From NCBI GenBank assembly GCA_022821495.1, contig JAJEDN010000044.1:1-64000 (forward strand): a DNA stretch of 64,000 bases, written 5' to 3'. This DNA comes from Candidatus Poribacteria bacterium. GTDB lineage: Bacteria; Poribacteria; WGA-4E; WGA-3G. The notes beneath the pieces were generated by a model. That model saw only the letters and a list, made by a program, of their open reading frames with translations, was not told the origin of the DNA and ran no database searches. Position 1 is the stretch's first letter. The number at the start of each line of letters is the position of its first letter. The translations under genes were made by a program, and so were the position numbers. Shown here piece after piece: positions 51,833-61,260 of the stretch.

Positions 51833-52603
51833 TTATTCTGCTTTACCGTTTATCTTTTCGAGGAATGGACTGAGCAGATCTATTGGGATTGGGAAGACAA
51901 CGGTTGAGTTTTTCTCTGCACTCACTTCCACCAGTGCCTGTAGGAATCGGAGTTGCACGGCTGTCGGCGTTTTGCTGAGAATATCTGCGGCATCCGTTAA
52001 CACTTGGGCAGACTCAAATTCACCTTCGGCGTGTGTGACCTTCGCGCGGCGTTCCCGTTCTGCTTCCGCCTGTTTTGCCATTGCACGTTGCATCTCGACA
52101 GGGAGATCCACATCCTTGATCTCCATCGCCAGTACCTCGACACCCCAAGGTTCACAGTGTTTTTTGACGATTTCCTCTAAATCCTGATTCAGTTTCTCGC
52201 GCTCAGAGAGTAAGTCGTCGAGTTCAGCTCGTCCGAGGACACTTCGGAGTGTCGTCTGCGCGATTTGACCAATCGCGAAGCCGAAGTCTTCAACTTCAAT
52301 AACAGCCTTATCGGCTTCGGTGACTCTGAAATTAAGCACGGCGTTGACGCTCACGGAAACGTTATCTTTTGTGATGACATCTTGGGGGGTAACATCATTG
52401 ACAACGAGACGTAGGCTGACCCGTTGCATTCGTTCGATCCAGAAGGGTATCATAAATACGAGTCCGGGACCACGGGTGCCTGTCAATCGACCGAGACGGA
52501 AGATGACGGCGCGCTCGTATTCTTTGAGGATCCGGACGCTTGTCGCAAGTAGAATGATAACGATAACAGTAATAGTAAAATAGATCGGGTCAATTTGTGG
52601 CAT
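51833..52603 (-). CDS. Slipin (stomatin/SPFH-family) membrane protein
   Basis: A 256-residue protein with one N-terminal membrane segment (about residues 7-27, [16 protein letters not shown]) followed by an SPFH domain. [37 protein letters not shown] and the long C-terminal helix [15 protein letters not shown] match bacterial slipins that organise membrane microdomains. The usual NfeD partner gene is not present. The start is ATG 52603 after AAGGAA; the longer frame to 52678 passes through an interspersed repeat and is rejected. Confidence 0.92.
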   Translation of the reverse strand: MPQIDPIYFTITVIVIILLATSVRILKEYERAVIFRLGRLTGTRGPGLVFMIPFWIERMQRVSLRLVVNDVTPQDVITKDNVSVSVNAVLNFRVTEADKAVIEVEDFGFAIGQIAQTTLRSVLGRAELDDLLSEREKLNQDLEEIVKKHCEPWGVEVLAMEIKDVDLPVEMQRAMAKQAEAERERRAKVTHAEGEFESAQVLTDAADILSKTPTAVQLRFLQALVEVSAEKNSTVVFPIPIDLLSPFLEKINGKAE

Positions 52604-52612
52604 ATTTTTATA

Positions 52613-52800
52613 TTTCCTTGCGGTTCGTTCAGGTGGGTTTGGAGGTTTGACGCTTCTATGCGTAAATCCGCCTTCCATTACATTACAGGCTACTTGCCTG
52701 AGGCTATGAAAATAAACACCTTTTTAACTTTCCTTGCGGTTCGTTCAGATAGGTTTGAATGTTGACGCACTTCTCCGTATATGCGCCTTCCACTTCCTTC
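52613..52800. repeat. Two copies of a 65-bp interspersed element
   Basis: Copies at 52613-52677 and 52729-52795 begin TTTCCTTGCGGTTCGTTCAG and end with a GC(G/C)CCTTCCA-type block. They are direct repeats 116 bp apart. A third copy lies inside the DUF4175 gene at 56364-56445. The gap holds no gene; open frames here are repeat-derived. Confidence 0.75.
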
Positions 52801-52821
52801 CAGGCTCGGTTTCTGATGCTA

Positions 52822-53841
52822 TCAAGAACAACCTGTGATATCGCGAGCTTTCTGAAAAAAATCACGTTTGCGGGGTGTGTTGATTTGCCATTGGACTGGC
52901 ACAGACTGGTAGCCGTGGTGATAATCATTTTCACCCGGATCGAAATAGCCCCATGAGGCATATTGGCTAACAGCAGCGATGAAGTTATTCAAGGGTTTAT
53001 CGAAATCGAAATGGTCGTCCTCGTTGAACAGGATCGGCATCGGACGGTAGCCCGGTACCTCGCGCGTCTGTTGGACCATCTCGATGATACGGTTCGGATC
53101 GCTGACCCCATTGCCGTGCACAAGTAGAAAATCAGAGGCACGAACGACGTTTTCCAGTGGTACTTTACCGCCACCGTAACTGGTTCCTACAAGGAATCTG
53201 TTGCCGTTGCGTGTTGTCGTTTTGACCTGTTCAATTAATTCGTGGACTCGTTCCGGCTTTAGTATTTCATGCGTATATGCTCTGACGTTGCATTCGTTGT
53301 TCACTTCAACGATAACGTTGGTATACCCTTTGTCAAAGAGCCAACCGGTAGCGTTTTCAACGGCGTTTTTGACGGCGTTCTCGTCCTTAACTCGCTGATC
53401 CTGCCCGAAATAGAAATAGCCGAGGATAACAACCATGCCGAGCGCGTCGGCGAAATCGATGATGCGTTCAAGGCGCGATAGGTAATCTGGATTGAGGCTG
53501 CCATCGGCTTCTATACCGGAGTTGTGCCACGGTTGGGCTTTAGAGTAGCCTTCGGGACTCCCCCCTTGGAGGTTGATCGTAAACGCCAATATGCCGTGTG
53601 CGCGCCATGTCGGCATCGCGGCTAAAAATTCGCGGGTATTGCGTTCGGGGTCCCATTCTCCGGTGTCTGGGTATTCCCATAAATGTATAGTTTCCGGGTT
53701 TCTGTCATCAAAGATGCCCTGCACCATTCGGGTATTGAGAAGCAACCCTTCGACCTTATGACCTTGATAGGAACGTCCTGGGTAGGTAATCTCTTCGTTA
53801 ATGTAAAAAGCATCGTTAACGATACTCACTGCTGTCTTCAT
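52822..53841 (-). CDS. Glycoside hydrolase, GH5/clan-A-like
   Basis: A 339-residue protein with a TIM-barrel pattern. The acid/base glutamate can be read as Glu183 in VEVNNECN and the nucleophile as Glu274 in ILFNEDDHF, the strand-4 and strand-7 positions of clan GH-A. GFTI-like strands (GILAFTINLQGG, MVVILGYFYFGQ) support the fold. No signal peptide or carbohydrate-binding module is present, so the substrate and location are unclear. AAAGGA precedes ATG 53841. Confidence 0.75.
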   Translation of the reverse strand: MKTAVSIVNDAFYINEEITYPGRSYQGHKVEGLLLNTRMVQGIFDDRNPETIHLWEYPDTGEWDPERNTREFLAAMPTWRAHGILAFTINLQGGSPEGYSKAQPWHNSGIEADGSLNPDYLSRLERIIDFADALGMVVILGYFYFGQDQRVKDENAVKNAVENATGWLFDKGYTNVIVEVNNECNVRAYTHEILKPERVHELIEQVKTTTRNGNRFLVGTSYGGGKVPLENVVRASDFLLVHGNGVSDPNRIIEMVQQTREVPGYRPMPILFNEDDHFDFDKPLNNFIAAVSQYASWGYFDPGENDYHHGYQSVPVQWQINTPRKRDFFQKARDITGCS

Positions 53842-53911
53842 ACGTTATCCTTTCATTGCATTTAATTAACAGGACTTACGCAAATTTAGCACGCGATGGT
53901 AGATTTTTTAC

Positions 53912-53952
53912 TTTTAAACCCCCTAAATCCCCCTTATCAGGGGGACTTTAAG
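53912..53952. repeat. C-rich hairpin element, copy after DUF4175 gene
   Basis: A full copy of the element stands 34 bp beyond the DUF4175 stop codon and upstream of the glycoside hydrolase, both on the minus strand. Confidence 0.8.
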
Positions 53953-53986
53953 AGGAAGTACGTAAATCCTAATTAAGGAAATGTAT

Positions 53987-56900
53987 TTACTGCGTTTTCT
54001 GCGAAAGTGCTTTAAAATACCGTCGCAGCTGCTCCCGATACTGGAACGGGATGTCCTCCAGTTCTTTTGCGTGAGGTGCTGTTTCTAATTTCCGAACGAT
54101 TTCAAGAAGTTCAGGATGCAGCGGTGGGACCTCCTGGGCAGGTGTTTCCGGCCTCTTTGCGACTTCAGCCTTGCGTTGTTTACCGACATCCCGTTTCTGC
54201 AACGACTTCAGACTATCAAGCATCCGCGTTAAAATTTGTTCCTGTCTATTGAGCACCTGATCACTGAGGTCACCGCGCTGGAGTGCCTTCTCAACCTCAG
54301 TCATATCCTCAGAGACCCCTTCAAGGCTTCCTAACATCTGTGCCATCTGTTCCGCGCGTTCAGCAAGGCGTTCGGTCGCTTCCCGAATCAGCTGCTGTTG
54401 TGCGGCGAGTTGACGCATCATCTGTTCAAAGCCCGGTGTTTGTCCCTGTTCTCGCATCTGTTGGCTCAGGTTTTGCGCCATCTGGTTTAATTGCTCCTGA
54501 CTCTCGGCAAGTTGCTGGAGTTGCTCCAACATATTTTCCAATCCGCTGGCACCCATTTGCTGGTTCATCTGTGCCATTGCATCCAGAAGTTCAAAGATCG
54601 CCTGATTGAGATCCGCAAGCGCAGTCCTCTGAATGGGGACAGCGAGACTCGGTTGTCTATCCTCTAAGGCACGTGCGGCACGAGAAAGTGCGTCGTTTGA
54701 GGCGTTGAGATGCCAAACAACTTTGTTCGGGACCTCTATCTGCCGGTTTCCTAACTCCCAAAGCCTATTGGAAAGTTGGGTGATCCCTTCTGCGGTGCTC
54801 AGTTCACCCGCTGCGAGTTGTTGTAATTGCAAGATTTCACTCGGGATATAAGCCTCAGCCTGCCCAGCAATAATAAGCGCATTTGTCTTATCAAGGACTT
54901 CTTCATGGAGATGGGAGAGATGAAGTCCGCTCTCAACGGCTTCTTGCATAGCCGTCATCGTTTCGTTTGCGTTCGCGCCTTCCATGAATGCCAAAGCGTT
55001 ATCCAACCCCTGTGCGAGTTCTGTGAGCGTCTGTTCGGCTTCACGTCCGGATTCAAGTGCCTCTGTGTTTTGCCCGCTGCGGAGATTCTCACTGGTCGTT
55101 GCGAGATCCTCAGGCAGCTGATGATCTTTCGTAAACTGATTGAGGCGTTTGATTTCATCGGCGAGTCGTTCTATTTGCGGCGGCGCGTTTTCCTTATTTT
55201 TTGCGAGTTCGCCCATATCAGCACCGAGGTTATCCAATTTTTCACTGAGCTTCCCGAATTCCTCACCGACGCTATCCTCCTTTTCTGCGAGATCCGTTGT
55301 CGGGGAGGACTCTGGTAAGGTTTCCAAAGTATCCATGAGCTGCTTCTGTTGTTCAGCGAGTGCTTTCGCCTGTTTCGCCGCCGCTTCGAGTTCCTGTTGG
55401 AGGAGAATCTGCTCATAAAGCGACTTGGCGCGCTCCAGTTGCTGTAAAAACTGCTCTTGGCTGAGGTTCGCCTCCGTCATCGATCTTGCTTGATCGTTCA
55501 TCTGTTGTTTCGCCAACGCCTCAGACAACTTCTGCAAAATCTCTTTATGTTCTTCAGAGAGCGCCTGCTCCATCAGATTTTGGAGTTCCTGATATTTTTG
55601 TATTGTCTCAGTGTCAAAGAGCTGGTTCTGTTCCATCTCTTCGGCAGTCTGCTTCATATCTTCGACCAGTTGCTTCGCTGTCTGCTCAATCTGCTTCTGA
55701 TTCTCAAGCACCTGTTGCATCAAGTTCTCATCGTTAAGGGTGAGTTCTTGGCTCTTTCTGATTTTACCGAGGAGGGTATCAATCAAACCCGTTGCGTCCG
55801 CTTGCTCATCAACGAGTTCTTCAAGACCCTGTTGTTCTGTCTCCTGTTCGGTAGCGACAGAATCGTATAATTCGGAGAGCGATGGAAAGCGGAGCGTATA
55901 AGTCGGGGATTTACCGATATTCGGTCCTGAGACATTATCGTTATCCAGTGCCTGGACGTAATAAGCGAGCGTCTCACCCGGAAAGATACCGATCGGATCC
56001 ACATCCCATGTGTATGATACAGAGACCGACCTACGGGCGGGTGCGTTCAGGACATCCCACCGTTTCAATGGAATATTCATCTCTTCGGCTCCCTCCGCCT
56101 CAACACGATATACCAGTTGGAGTTCTTGTATACCGTAGTCGTCCGCAGCCTCCACCTCCAGTTCAACTAACATTGCATTATCCAAAACAGTATCCCGTGC
56201 GGGTGAAACAATATTGACATCAGGCGCGGCATCTCTGAAAACGGTGAGAGTATACTTAATAGGATCGCGATTTGTAAAACCTTCAACATCGGTGATGTGG
56301 ATATGATAATTTCCACTCTGTTGCGCTACAAAAGAGCCACGCATTGCGCGAGGTTCTTTTATTTTTCCTTGCGGTTCGGTTAAGTGTATTGATGGTGCTT
56401 GCGTTCTATTCCGTATATCCGCTTTCGACTTCGTTTCAAGCTGCTTTGGTTGCGGTTCAGTTAGGTGTCGCGCTGTGATCTCTAATGCGACAGCATCGGA
56501 TCCTTCAAACGCGAGATGCGCTTTCTCAAGTGGTTTGTTACTTTCGCCAGTAAATGCGAGTTCTGTTCCGAAGAGTACTTGGATATCGCCAGTGTTTGCT
56601 GGCAGCGTCTGAGGTTGCAGTTGCGTGTAAACGGGGTAACGAAACCGATACTGAAATTGCGTAACAACCGGTTCATCGTTAATTGTTACTTGATACTGCG
56701 CTGAGGCTGACGCTTTAACATTTATATAGTATTGGAGCGGACGGTTCACATTTTTAAGGGTTACGTGGTAAGACGGATCAGGTTCTGGCACCTGTAGGTC
56801 GCTTGCGCGCTGCATAGGCATCGGCTGCCACGCTAATGTTGAGGCATCTTCATTTCCGTCTCCGACGCGGTAATAGAGCGTAACAGGCGCGCTGAGGTGT

Positions 56901-57628
56901 CCGGTTACCTTTGCGGTGACGTTAACATCAGTGCCGCGTTCAATTTGAACACTACCGGGTTGAATATCCGTAATCTGGATAGCGTGTTTTAAACCGTCCT
57001 GACCCTTCGGTAGTGTCTGTGGTAAAGTCTGAAAGGCGGTCGCTAAACCGGTAAAGGCGTTAGGAAAAAGAAAAAGAGTGATGAGCAGTAGCCCTATTCC
57101 TGCGACAGCAATACCGGCATTCCGCTTAATTTTCCGAAATTCGGTCTGAAACACCCGTCTGTGTTGGACATTTTTCATCTCTTCTTCGGTTTGAATAATC
57201 AGGTGTTCGATAAATTCGGGTGCGTAACCGAGTCGGTTATCGGTCAAGTTTTTCCAAAGCTGCACGGCACTCAGAATCCGGTTTTCGGATGCGAGCTTGG
57301 TTTCAGCTTGTGTTGATTCGAGGCGCGATGCGATTGCAGCATCTGTAAACCGACGACGGAGCGGTAAAATAAGTGTTCGGATTAGGGTATAGATGCCGAT
57401 GGCTACCGATAACAAGAGTATCCCGACACGGATCCAGAGCAAGAAAGGCGACTGCCACGCTTGGATATTAATGGCTAAAATGATAAGGGTGCCTACTGTG
57501 ACGAGTGCGAGAATCCCGATGCACTTTAGGAGACCTTCAGAAAAAGTGAGCCACCACCACTGCCGCCGAATTGTCTGCAATCGAGCGATTAAGTTTTCAT
57601 AAGCCTTATTTACATTTTGTGTGTCCAT
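53987..57628 (-). CDS. DUF4175-family membrane protein with long coiled coil
   Basis: A 1213-residue protein. Two membrane segments lie at about residues 32-83 and a third at about 170-190 (IAVAGIGLLLITLFLFP). A beta-rich, Ig-like region follows (about 215-580), then a long Gln/Glu-rich coiled coil (about 590-1150). The plan matches DUF4175 proteins found next to VWA and DUF4159 genes in Planctomycetes-like genomes. Residues 383-422 are encoded by an interspersed repeat inserted in frame (TQAPSIHLTEPQGK). AGGG precedes ATG 57628. The molecular role is unknown; an envelope function is inferred. Confidence 0.8.
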   Translation of the reverse strand: MDTQNVNKAYENLIARLQTIRRQWWWLTFSEGLLKCIGILALVTVGTLIILAINIQAWQSPFLLWIRVGILLLSVAIGIYTLIRTLILPLRRRFTDAAIASRLESTQAETKLASENRILSAVQLWKNLTDNRLGYAPEFIEHLIIQTEEEMKNVQHRRVFQTEFRKIKRNAGIAVAGIGLLLITLFLFPNAFTGLATAFQTLPQTLPKGQDGLKHAIQITDIQPGSVQIERGTDVNVTAKVTGHLSAPVTLYYRVGDGNEDASTLAWQPMPMQRASDLQVPEPDPSYHVTLKNVNRPLQYYINVKASASAQYQVTINDEPVVTQFQYRFRYPVYTQLQPQTLPANTGDIQVLFGTELAFTGESNKPLEKAHLAFEGSDAVALEITARHLTEPQPKQLETKSKADIRNRTQAPSIHLTEPQGKIKEPRAMRGSFVAQQSGNYHIHITDVEGFTNRDPIKYTLTVFRDAAPDVNIVSPARDTVLDNAMLVELEVEAADDYGIQELQLVYRVEAEGAEEMNIPLKRWDVLNAPARRSVSVSYTWDVDPIGIFPGETLAYYVQALDNDNVSGPNIGKSPTYTLRFPSLSELYDSVATEQETEQQGLEELVDEQADATGLIDTLLGKIRKSQELTLNDENLMQQVLENQKQIEQTAKQLVEDMKQTAEEMEQNQLFDTETIQKYQELQNLMEQALSEEHKEILQKLSEALAKQQMNDQARSMTEANLSQEQFLQQLERAKSLYEQILLQQELEAAAKQAKALAEQQKQLMDTLETLPESSPTTDLAEKEDSVGEEFGKLSEKLDNLGADMGELAKNKENAPPQIERLADEIKRLNQFTKDHQLPEDLATTSENLRSGQNTEALESGREAEQTLTELAQGLDNALAFMEGANANETMTAMQEAVESGLHLSHLHEEVLDKTNALIIAGQAEAYIPSEILQLQQLAAGELSTAEGITQLSNRLWELGNRQIEVPNKVVWHLNASNDALSRAARALEDRQPSLAVPIQRTALADLNQAIFELLDAMAQMNQQMGASGLENMLEQLQQLAESQEQLNQMAQNLSQQMREQGQTPGFEQMMRQLAAQQQLIREATERLAERAEQMAQMLGSLEGVSEDMTEVEKALQRGDLSDQVLNRQEQILTRMLDSLKSLQKRDVGKQRKAEVAKRPETPAQEVPPLHPELLEIVRKLETAPHAKELEDIPFQYREQLRRYFKALSQKTQ
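56364..56480. repeat. Interspersed element inside the DUF4175 gene
   Basis: A third copy of the 65-bp element (56364-56445), followed by a shortened TTGCGGTTCAGTTAGGTG half copy at about 56452, lies within the coding sequence and keeps the frame. It encodes two LTEPQ motifs, about 30 residues apart, in the protein. Confidence 0.75.
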
Positions 57629-57703
57629 TTTACCCTGTCCTTCTGTCTTTTAATCAGGTATTAGTGGAAGGAAACCCGTCGGCGCGTGCCTACTACTTTC
57701 CTA

Positions 57704-58411
57704 TTAATGCGTTAGTGCGTACACAGCGATATTAACCGCCATTTTTGCAGCGAGTTCGCGTACCTGTGGTGTATCCGCTGGATGGACATCGGCATCTTCA
57801 AGTCCATCGCCGATATCAGCACTGTAAGCGTAATAAACGACCATTCGCCCATCGTGGAAGAGTCCAAACCCTTGTGCGGGTTCACCATCATGTTCATGAA
57901 TTTTCGGTAACCCTTTCATTTCGTAGAAACATCGGTAAATTAGGTGTGTATTCGGTATCGGTTGTAATTCTTGTTCGGGAAAAACCCTTTGCATTTCACG
58001 TCTGAAGCTCTCGTCAAGTCCGTAATCATCGTTCGCGAACAGAAATCCGCCGTCCATGAGGTAATCTCGTAACGCCTCGACCTCGCTTTCGGTTAATCGA
58101 ATATTTCCATGCCCGACAAGGTAAAGCATCGGATACTGGTAAAGGGTATGATCCGTGAATTTAAGAATGACTCTATCCTCAGCCGTTTCAATATCGGTTC
58201 GGGTGCGGAGCAGTCGGAGCCAATTCTTAATAACTGTTGCATCTCCGTACCAATCGCCACCGCCACTGTAGTGGACCTGAGCAATAGTGAATGGAGCCCC
58301 TGTAGCCAACAAATTTTGCCCAATATGCACACCAGCGAATATACCGAATAGGAAGCAGCAGCTTAAAATCGGTTTCCACTTTATTAATCGTCCCACAAGG
58401 TATTGCTCCAT
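57704..58411 (-). CDS. DUF4159-domain protein
   Basis: A 235-residue protein with an N-terminal membrane segment (about residues 15-34) and a DUF4159 domain with a Rossmann-like core. The diagnostic segments are VHYSGGGDWYGD, LYLVGHGNIRLTESEVEALRDYLMDGGFLFANDDYG, and YRCFYEMKGLP. ATG 58411 overlaps the TAA of the VWA gene (TAATG); the longer frame to 58495 would lie inside that gene. Proteins like this accompany VWA and DUF4175 proteins. Function unknown. Confidence 0.85.
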   Translation of the reverse strand: MEQYLVGRLIKWKPILSCCFLFGIFAGVHIGQNLLATGAPFTIAQVHYSGGGDWYGDATVIKNWLRLLRTRTDIETAEDRVILKFTDHTLYQYPMLYLVGHGNIRLTESEVEALRDYLMDGGFLFANDDYGLDESFRREMQRVFPEQELQPIPNTHLIYRCFYEMKGLPKIHEHDGEPAQGFGLFHDGRMVVYYAYSADIGDGLEDADVHPADTPQVRELAAKMAVNIAVYALTH

Positions 58412-60786
58412 TACGTCAATCCGATCCGCTTGCGTAAAAACCATTCTGTGCCTAATAATCCGACGACTGCAATTAAGATCAACGGATGACTCCAAAGTTC
58501 GCGTTCCGCATCAATAAATACCGGATTTTGGACATCGGCGACATTTTCCGCCACCGATGCCGCATCCGCCATGGTAAAATAGGCACCACCTGTTTTTGCA
58601 GTAAGTTCTTTAAGGAGGTCTTCATTGAGTTGTGGTGTCTCTAATTCAGCGAGTTGTGGATGTACATGGATATCAATTTGATCCTCACCGAGTGTCTGGT
58701 CGCCAGTCTCACCCGTCGCGCGAATACGATAGGTTCCGTTCTGTAATAGCGCGAATTGCGTCGTGTAGAGATTGCCCATATCTGTCTGCTGTGAAGCTGC
58801 CTCACCGATGTTTTCGGTTACCCCGCGAATCTGGAGTTGGAAAGGTGCCCCTTCAGGTGGAACGATTTCAAATTGGACGGTAGCGTCTGTCTGTGTGGCT
58901 CGATAGGATTTAGAGTATAAATACGCGGTGACCTGCGCGGTATCTCCAATAGCATAAGTATCGGCATCTGTCGTAAGATGTAATCCGTCGTCATCGGTAT
59001 CGGTTGCCATCCATCGAACAACTTGCGCCCAGAAGCGTGCATAAATGCCGTCGTAACGGGTATCTTTAAAAGTATTAACGCCGAAATCCCAATTCCAGAG
59101 TCCTTCCGCTGCAATTAGAAGGCTTTTGCCTAAGCCGGTTCTCTGAAGCATCAGTATAGGGGTCCCTTTCCCACTTTCCATGAGGGTTGTTACGCCACCT
59201 CTAAGTCGAAACCCACTAAAGGATCGAAACAGAGGTGGTATGTTCCGCCAGACGGCGGCGTTCTGCTCGCCTGAAACAGAGAACTGATTTGGTTGCGACT
59301 CCATAAGTTGAAGCATCGGATGAAACTCACCGGACCGGGTGAGCCGAACGGTGGATTCAGTATCGTGCCTACGACACCCAGCACTTGGAATGTCAATCGG
59401 CAAAAGCTGCGCTAATTCCGTGTTTCGCAGCCCATTGATGCCAAGCATTCTGCGAGATGGGAGGAATATGATAGATTTTCCTTGTATTTCAATGAAGTCA
59501 ACAATTGCGCGTTGCTGCGTGCTGGTAAGATGCTCAACGCCTAAGTCTCCTAAAATCAGCACATCGTACTTGGAGAGTTCAGCAGACGTTTCAGGGAATC
59601 GTGGTGTTTCGGATGCTGATGTCGTTTGTGGATAGTATCCATCTAAACGGCTAAGCACAGTATTATCAGGCGGAAACTGCTTAGATTTGTTGCGTAATAA
59701 AACTGCAGAGGTAGCCTCGATATCGGGGTCTCGTTCTAATGTGCGTTTTAAAAACGTGTATTCCCATCTCGGCCTGCCTTCGAGATAGAAAACGTTGAGT
59801 TTCGCCTTTACAACCTTCACCGAAAACGTTTTCTGATTGTTCGCTTCTGTTAACTCACCATCAAGTGCTGGAAGTTCGACGGTATATTGAAAACTCCCTT
59901 CAACCGGTGGTGTCAATTTTAATTCAACAACCTGTTTTGTGGTGCCACTCGCGGGTATTGCGTCCTCAGACTGTTGAAAAGTTAATGTTGCGGTATCCAC
60001 AAGGGTTTTACGCTTGACTTCACGTAGAGAGAGCCGTGTCGTTTTACCGATATATCCTGTTTGCACAACTGTCACACGGATGATACTCTCGTGGTTTGTG
60101 TAGGCAACAGGTGTGTAATCAATATGTTGAATCTGGATATCTTTTGGAGCATCTACAGAGCCGACCCCGATTGCATAGACCGGTACCCCGAGCGCGGTAA
60201 CATCCGCTAAAGGCAACTGTCCAGAGTTATGTCCACCATCGGTAATAAGTAGCACTCCAGCGTTTTGTTGTCCTTTCCATGCAGCGGCGATGTCTCGTAT
60301 AGCGGTTCCAATGTCAGTGAGGGTTCCTTTCGGCTCAAATTGTGGCAATCTTTCGGAGTCAAGGTCTTGTGGTAACGCTACGCTCTGCTGAAGCCCTATA
60401 TCAAAAGGGTAGAGATGTACCTCAAAACGGTCGCGTAAAGATTGAAGGAATTGTTCTTCTGGATTGGACAGCAGTTGATTCACTTGATTTAGGCGAGATA
60501 TCGGAGCCTCGCTCGTAGAGGCATCAACGAGTTCCATACTCCGCGATGTATCTACTAAAACCGAGAGATGCGTCGGTGGTGTGATGTCCTTTTTTTCAAG
60601 GATGACGGGTGCTAAGAGGCAACAGAGCAGGATCGACGCTGCACAACCCCGCATGGCAATGAGTAAAAACCGATACCTCGGATGCATAGTGTGTGCTGTT
60701 CGGAGATAAACAAATACAGTTATGCCGATGACAATCCCGATACCGAGTGCAACTGCCCATCCGGGCCAAAAATAGGTGAATCGCAT
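58411..60786 (-). CDS. VWA-domain membrane protein (BatA/glutamine-amidotransferase-like)
   Basis: A 791-residue protein. Two membrane segments lie at about residues 8-28 and 39-63. A von Willebrand A domain with the MIDAS motif DTSRS at 79-83 and LLITDGGHN follows (about 72-220). A beta-rich stretch leads to a class I glutamine-amidotransferase-like Rossmann domain (about 315-560; LEGRPRWEYTFLKRTLERD, YDVLILGDLG). The protein ends in one C-terminal membrane segment. It starts a cluster VWA-DUF4159-DUF4175, translationally coupled to the second gene. In related genomes MoxR and DUF58 genes often precede it; here only repeats do. A chaperone or metal-dependent scaffold role is inferred from relatives. 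Confidence 0.82.
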   Translation of the reverse strand: MRFTYFWPGWAVALGIGIVIGITVFVYLRTAHTMHPRYRFLLIAMRGCAASILLCCLLAPVILEKKDITPPTHLSVLVDTSRSMELVDASTSEAPISRLNQVNQLLSNPEEQFLQSLRDRFEVHLYPFDIGLQQSVALPQDLDSERLPQFEPKGTLTDIGTAIRDIAAAWKGQQNAGVLLITDGGHNSGQLPLADVTALGVPVYAIGVGSVDAPKDIQIQHIDYTPVAYTNHESIIRVTVVQTGYIGKTTRLSLREVKRKTLVDTATLTFQQSEDAIPASGTTKQVVELKLTPPVEGSFQYTVELPALDGELTEANNQKTFSVKVVKAKLNVFYLEGRPRWEYTFLKRTLERDPDIEATSAVLLRNKSKQFPPDNTVLSRLDGYYPQTTSASETPRFPETSAELSKYDVLILGDLGVEHLTSTQQRAIVDFIEIQGKSIIFLPSRRMLGINGLRNTELAQLLPIDIPSAGCRRHDTESTVRLTRSGEFHPMLQLMESQPNQFSVSGEQNAAVWRNIPPLFRSFSGFRLRGGVTTLMESGKGTPILMLQRTGLGKSLLIAAEGLWNWDFGVNTFKDTRYDGIYARFWAQVVRWMATDTDDDGLHLTTDADTYAIGDTAQVTAYLYSKSYRATQTDATVQFEIVPPEGAPFQLQIRGVTENIGEAASQQTDMGNLYTTQFALLQNGTYRIRATGETGDQTLGEDQIDIHVHPQLAELETPQLNEDLLKELTAKTGGAYFTMADAASVAENVADVQNPVFIDAERELWSHPLILIAVVGLLGTEWFLRKRIGLT

Positions 60787-60852
60787 ATATGTTCTAAATC
60801 CGTTTTACAATATATTATATTCTAATTACCCGACTGATGTCAAACGGATTTT

Positions 60853-61160
60853 GGTTTTTAGCGATCAGTGGTCAGTTACGAGTTACCAGTTACGAGTTGC
60901 CAGTTAAAGAGGTCTCCTTCAGATTATCAGAAACCTCTTTATAAGAATAACCAGTAAAGAGGTCGATCTGAAGGAGTTACCAGTAACCAGTGACCAGTTA
61001 AAAGTGCCTCGCAGTGAGAGTTTGTTTTATCAAGTCTTTCTCTTACTGGTAACTCGTAACTGGAAACTGACGACTGATTTATCAAGTCTTTCTCTTACTG
61101 GTAACTGACAGCTGTTTCTCAGGCTACTGGCGACTAATAATGCCTCTTACTGATAACTAT
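60853..61160. repeat. Array of AGTTACCAGT-type direct and inverted repeats
   Basis: Units such as AGTTACCAGT, AGTAACCAGT and their complement ACTGGTAACT occur many times, and one 29-bp stretch (TTTATCAAGTCTTTCTCTTA and on) occurs twice, at 61027 and 61078. AAAGAGGTC and CTCCTTCAGAT / ATCTGAAGGAG are also repeated or inverted. The 470-bp gap between the divergent VWA gene and the gene at 61261 contains no coding frame. Confidence 0.7.
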
Positions 61161-61193
61161 CCCCTCTGATAACCGAGTATCTCTGAAATAAGT

Positions 61194-61223
61194 TTGACAA
61201 CCCGCGATTTGCTGTGTTAAAAT
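61194..61223 (+). promoter_or_regulatory. Sigma-70 promoter upstream of 61261 gene
   Basis: TTGACA (61194-61199) is followed 18 bp later by TAAAAT (61218-61223), about 38 bp before the start codon. The -35 box is perfect. Confidence 0.65.
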
Positions 61224-61260
61224 TATGTTTAAATAAATTGCTACAGAAATGGGGCACAGC

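Noticed and set aside
52604..52678. N-terminal extension of the slipin frame by 25 residues
   Set aside because: The extension is encoded by an interspersed repeat, and ATG 52603 has a suitable ribosome binding site.
53201..53481. Plus-strand frames antisense to the glycoside hydrolase
   Set aside because: They have no ribosome binding site and mirror the hydrolase coding sequence.
60853..61160. Repeat array considered as a CRISPR or iteron origin
   Set aside because: Units are short, irregular and both direct and inverted, with no unique spacers and no rep gene nearby.
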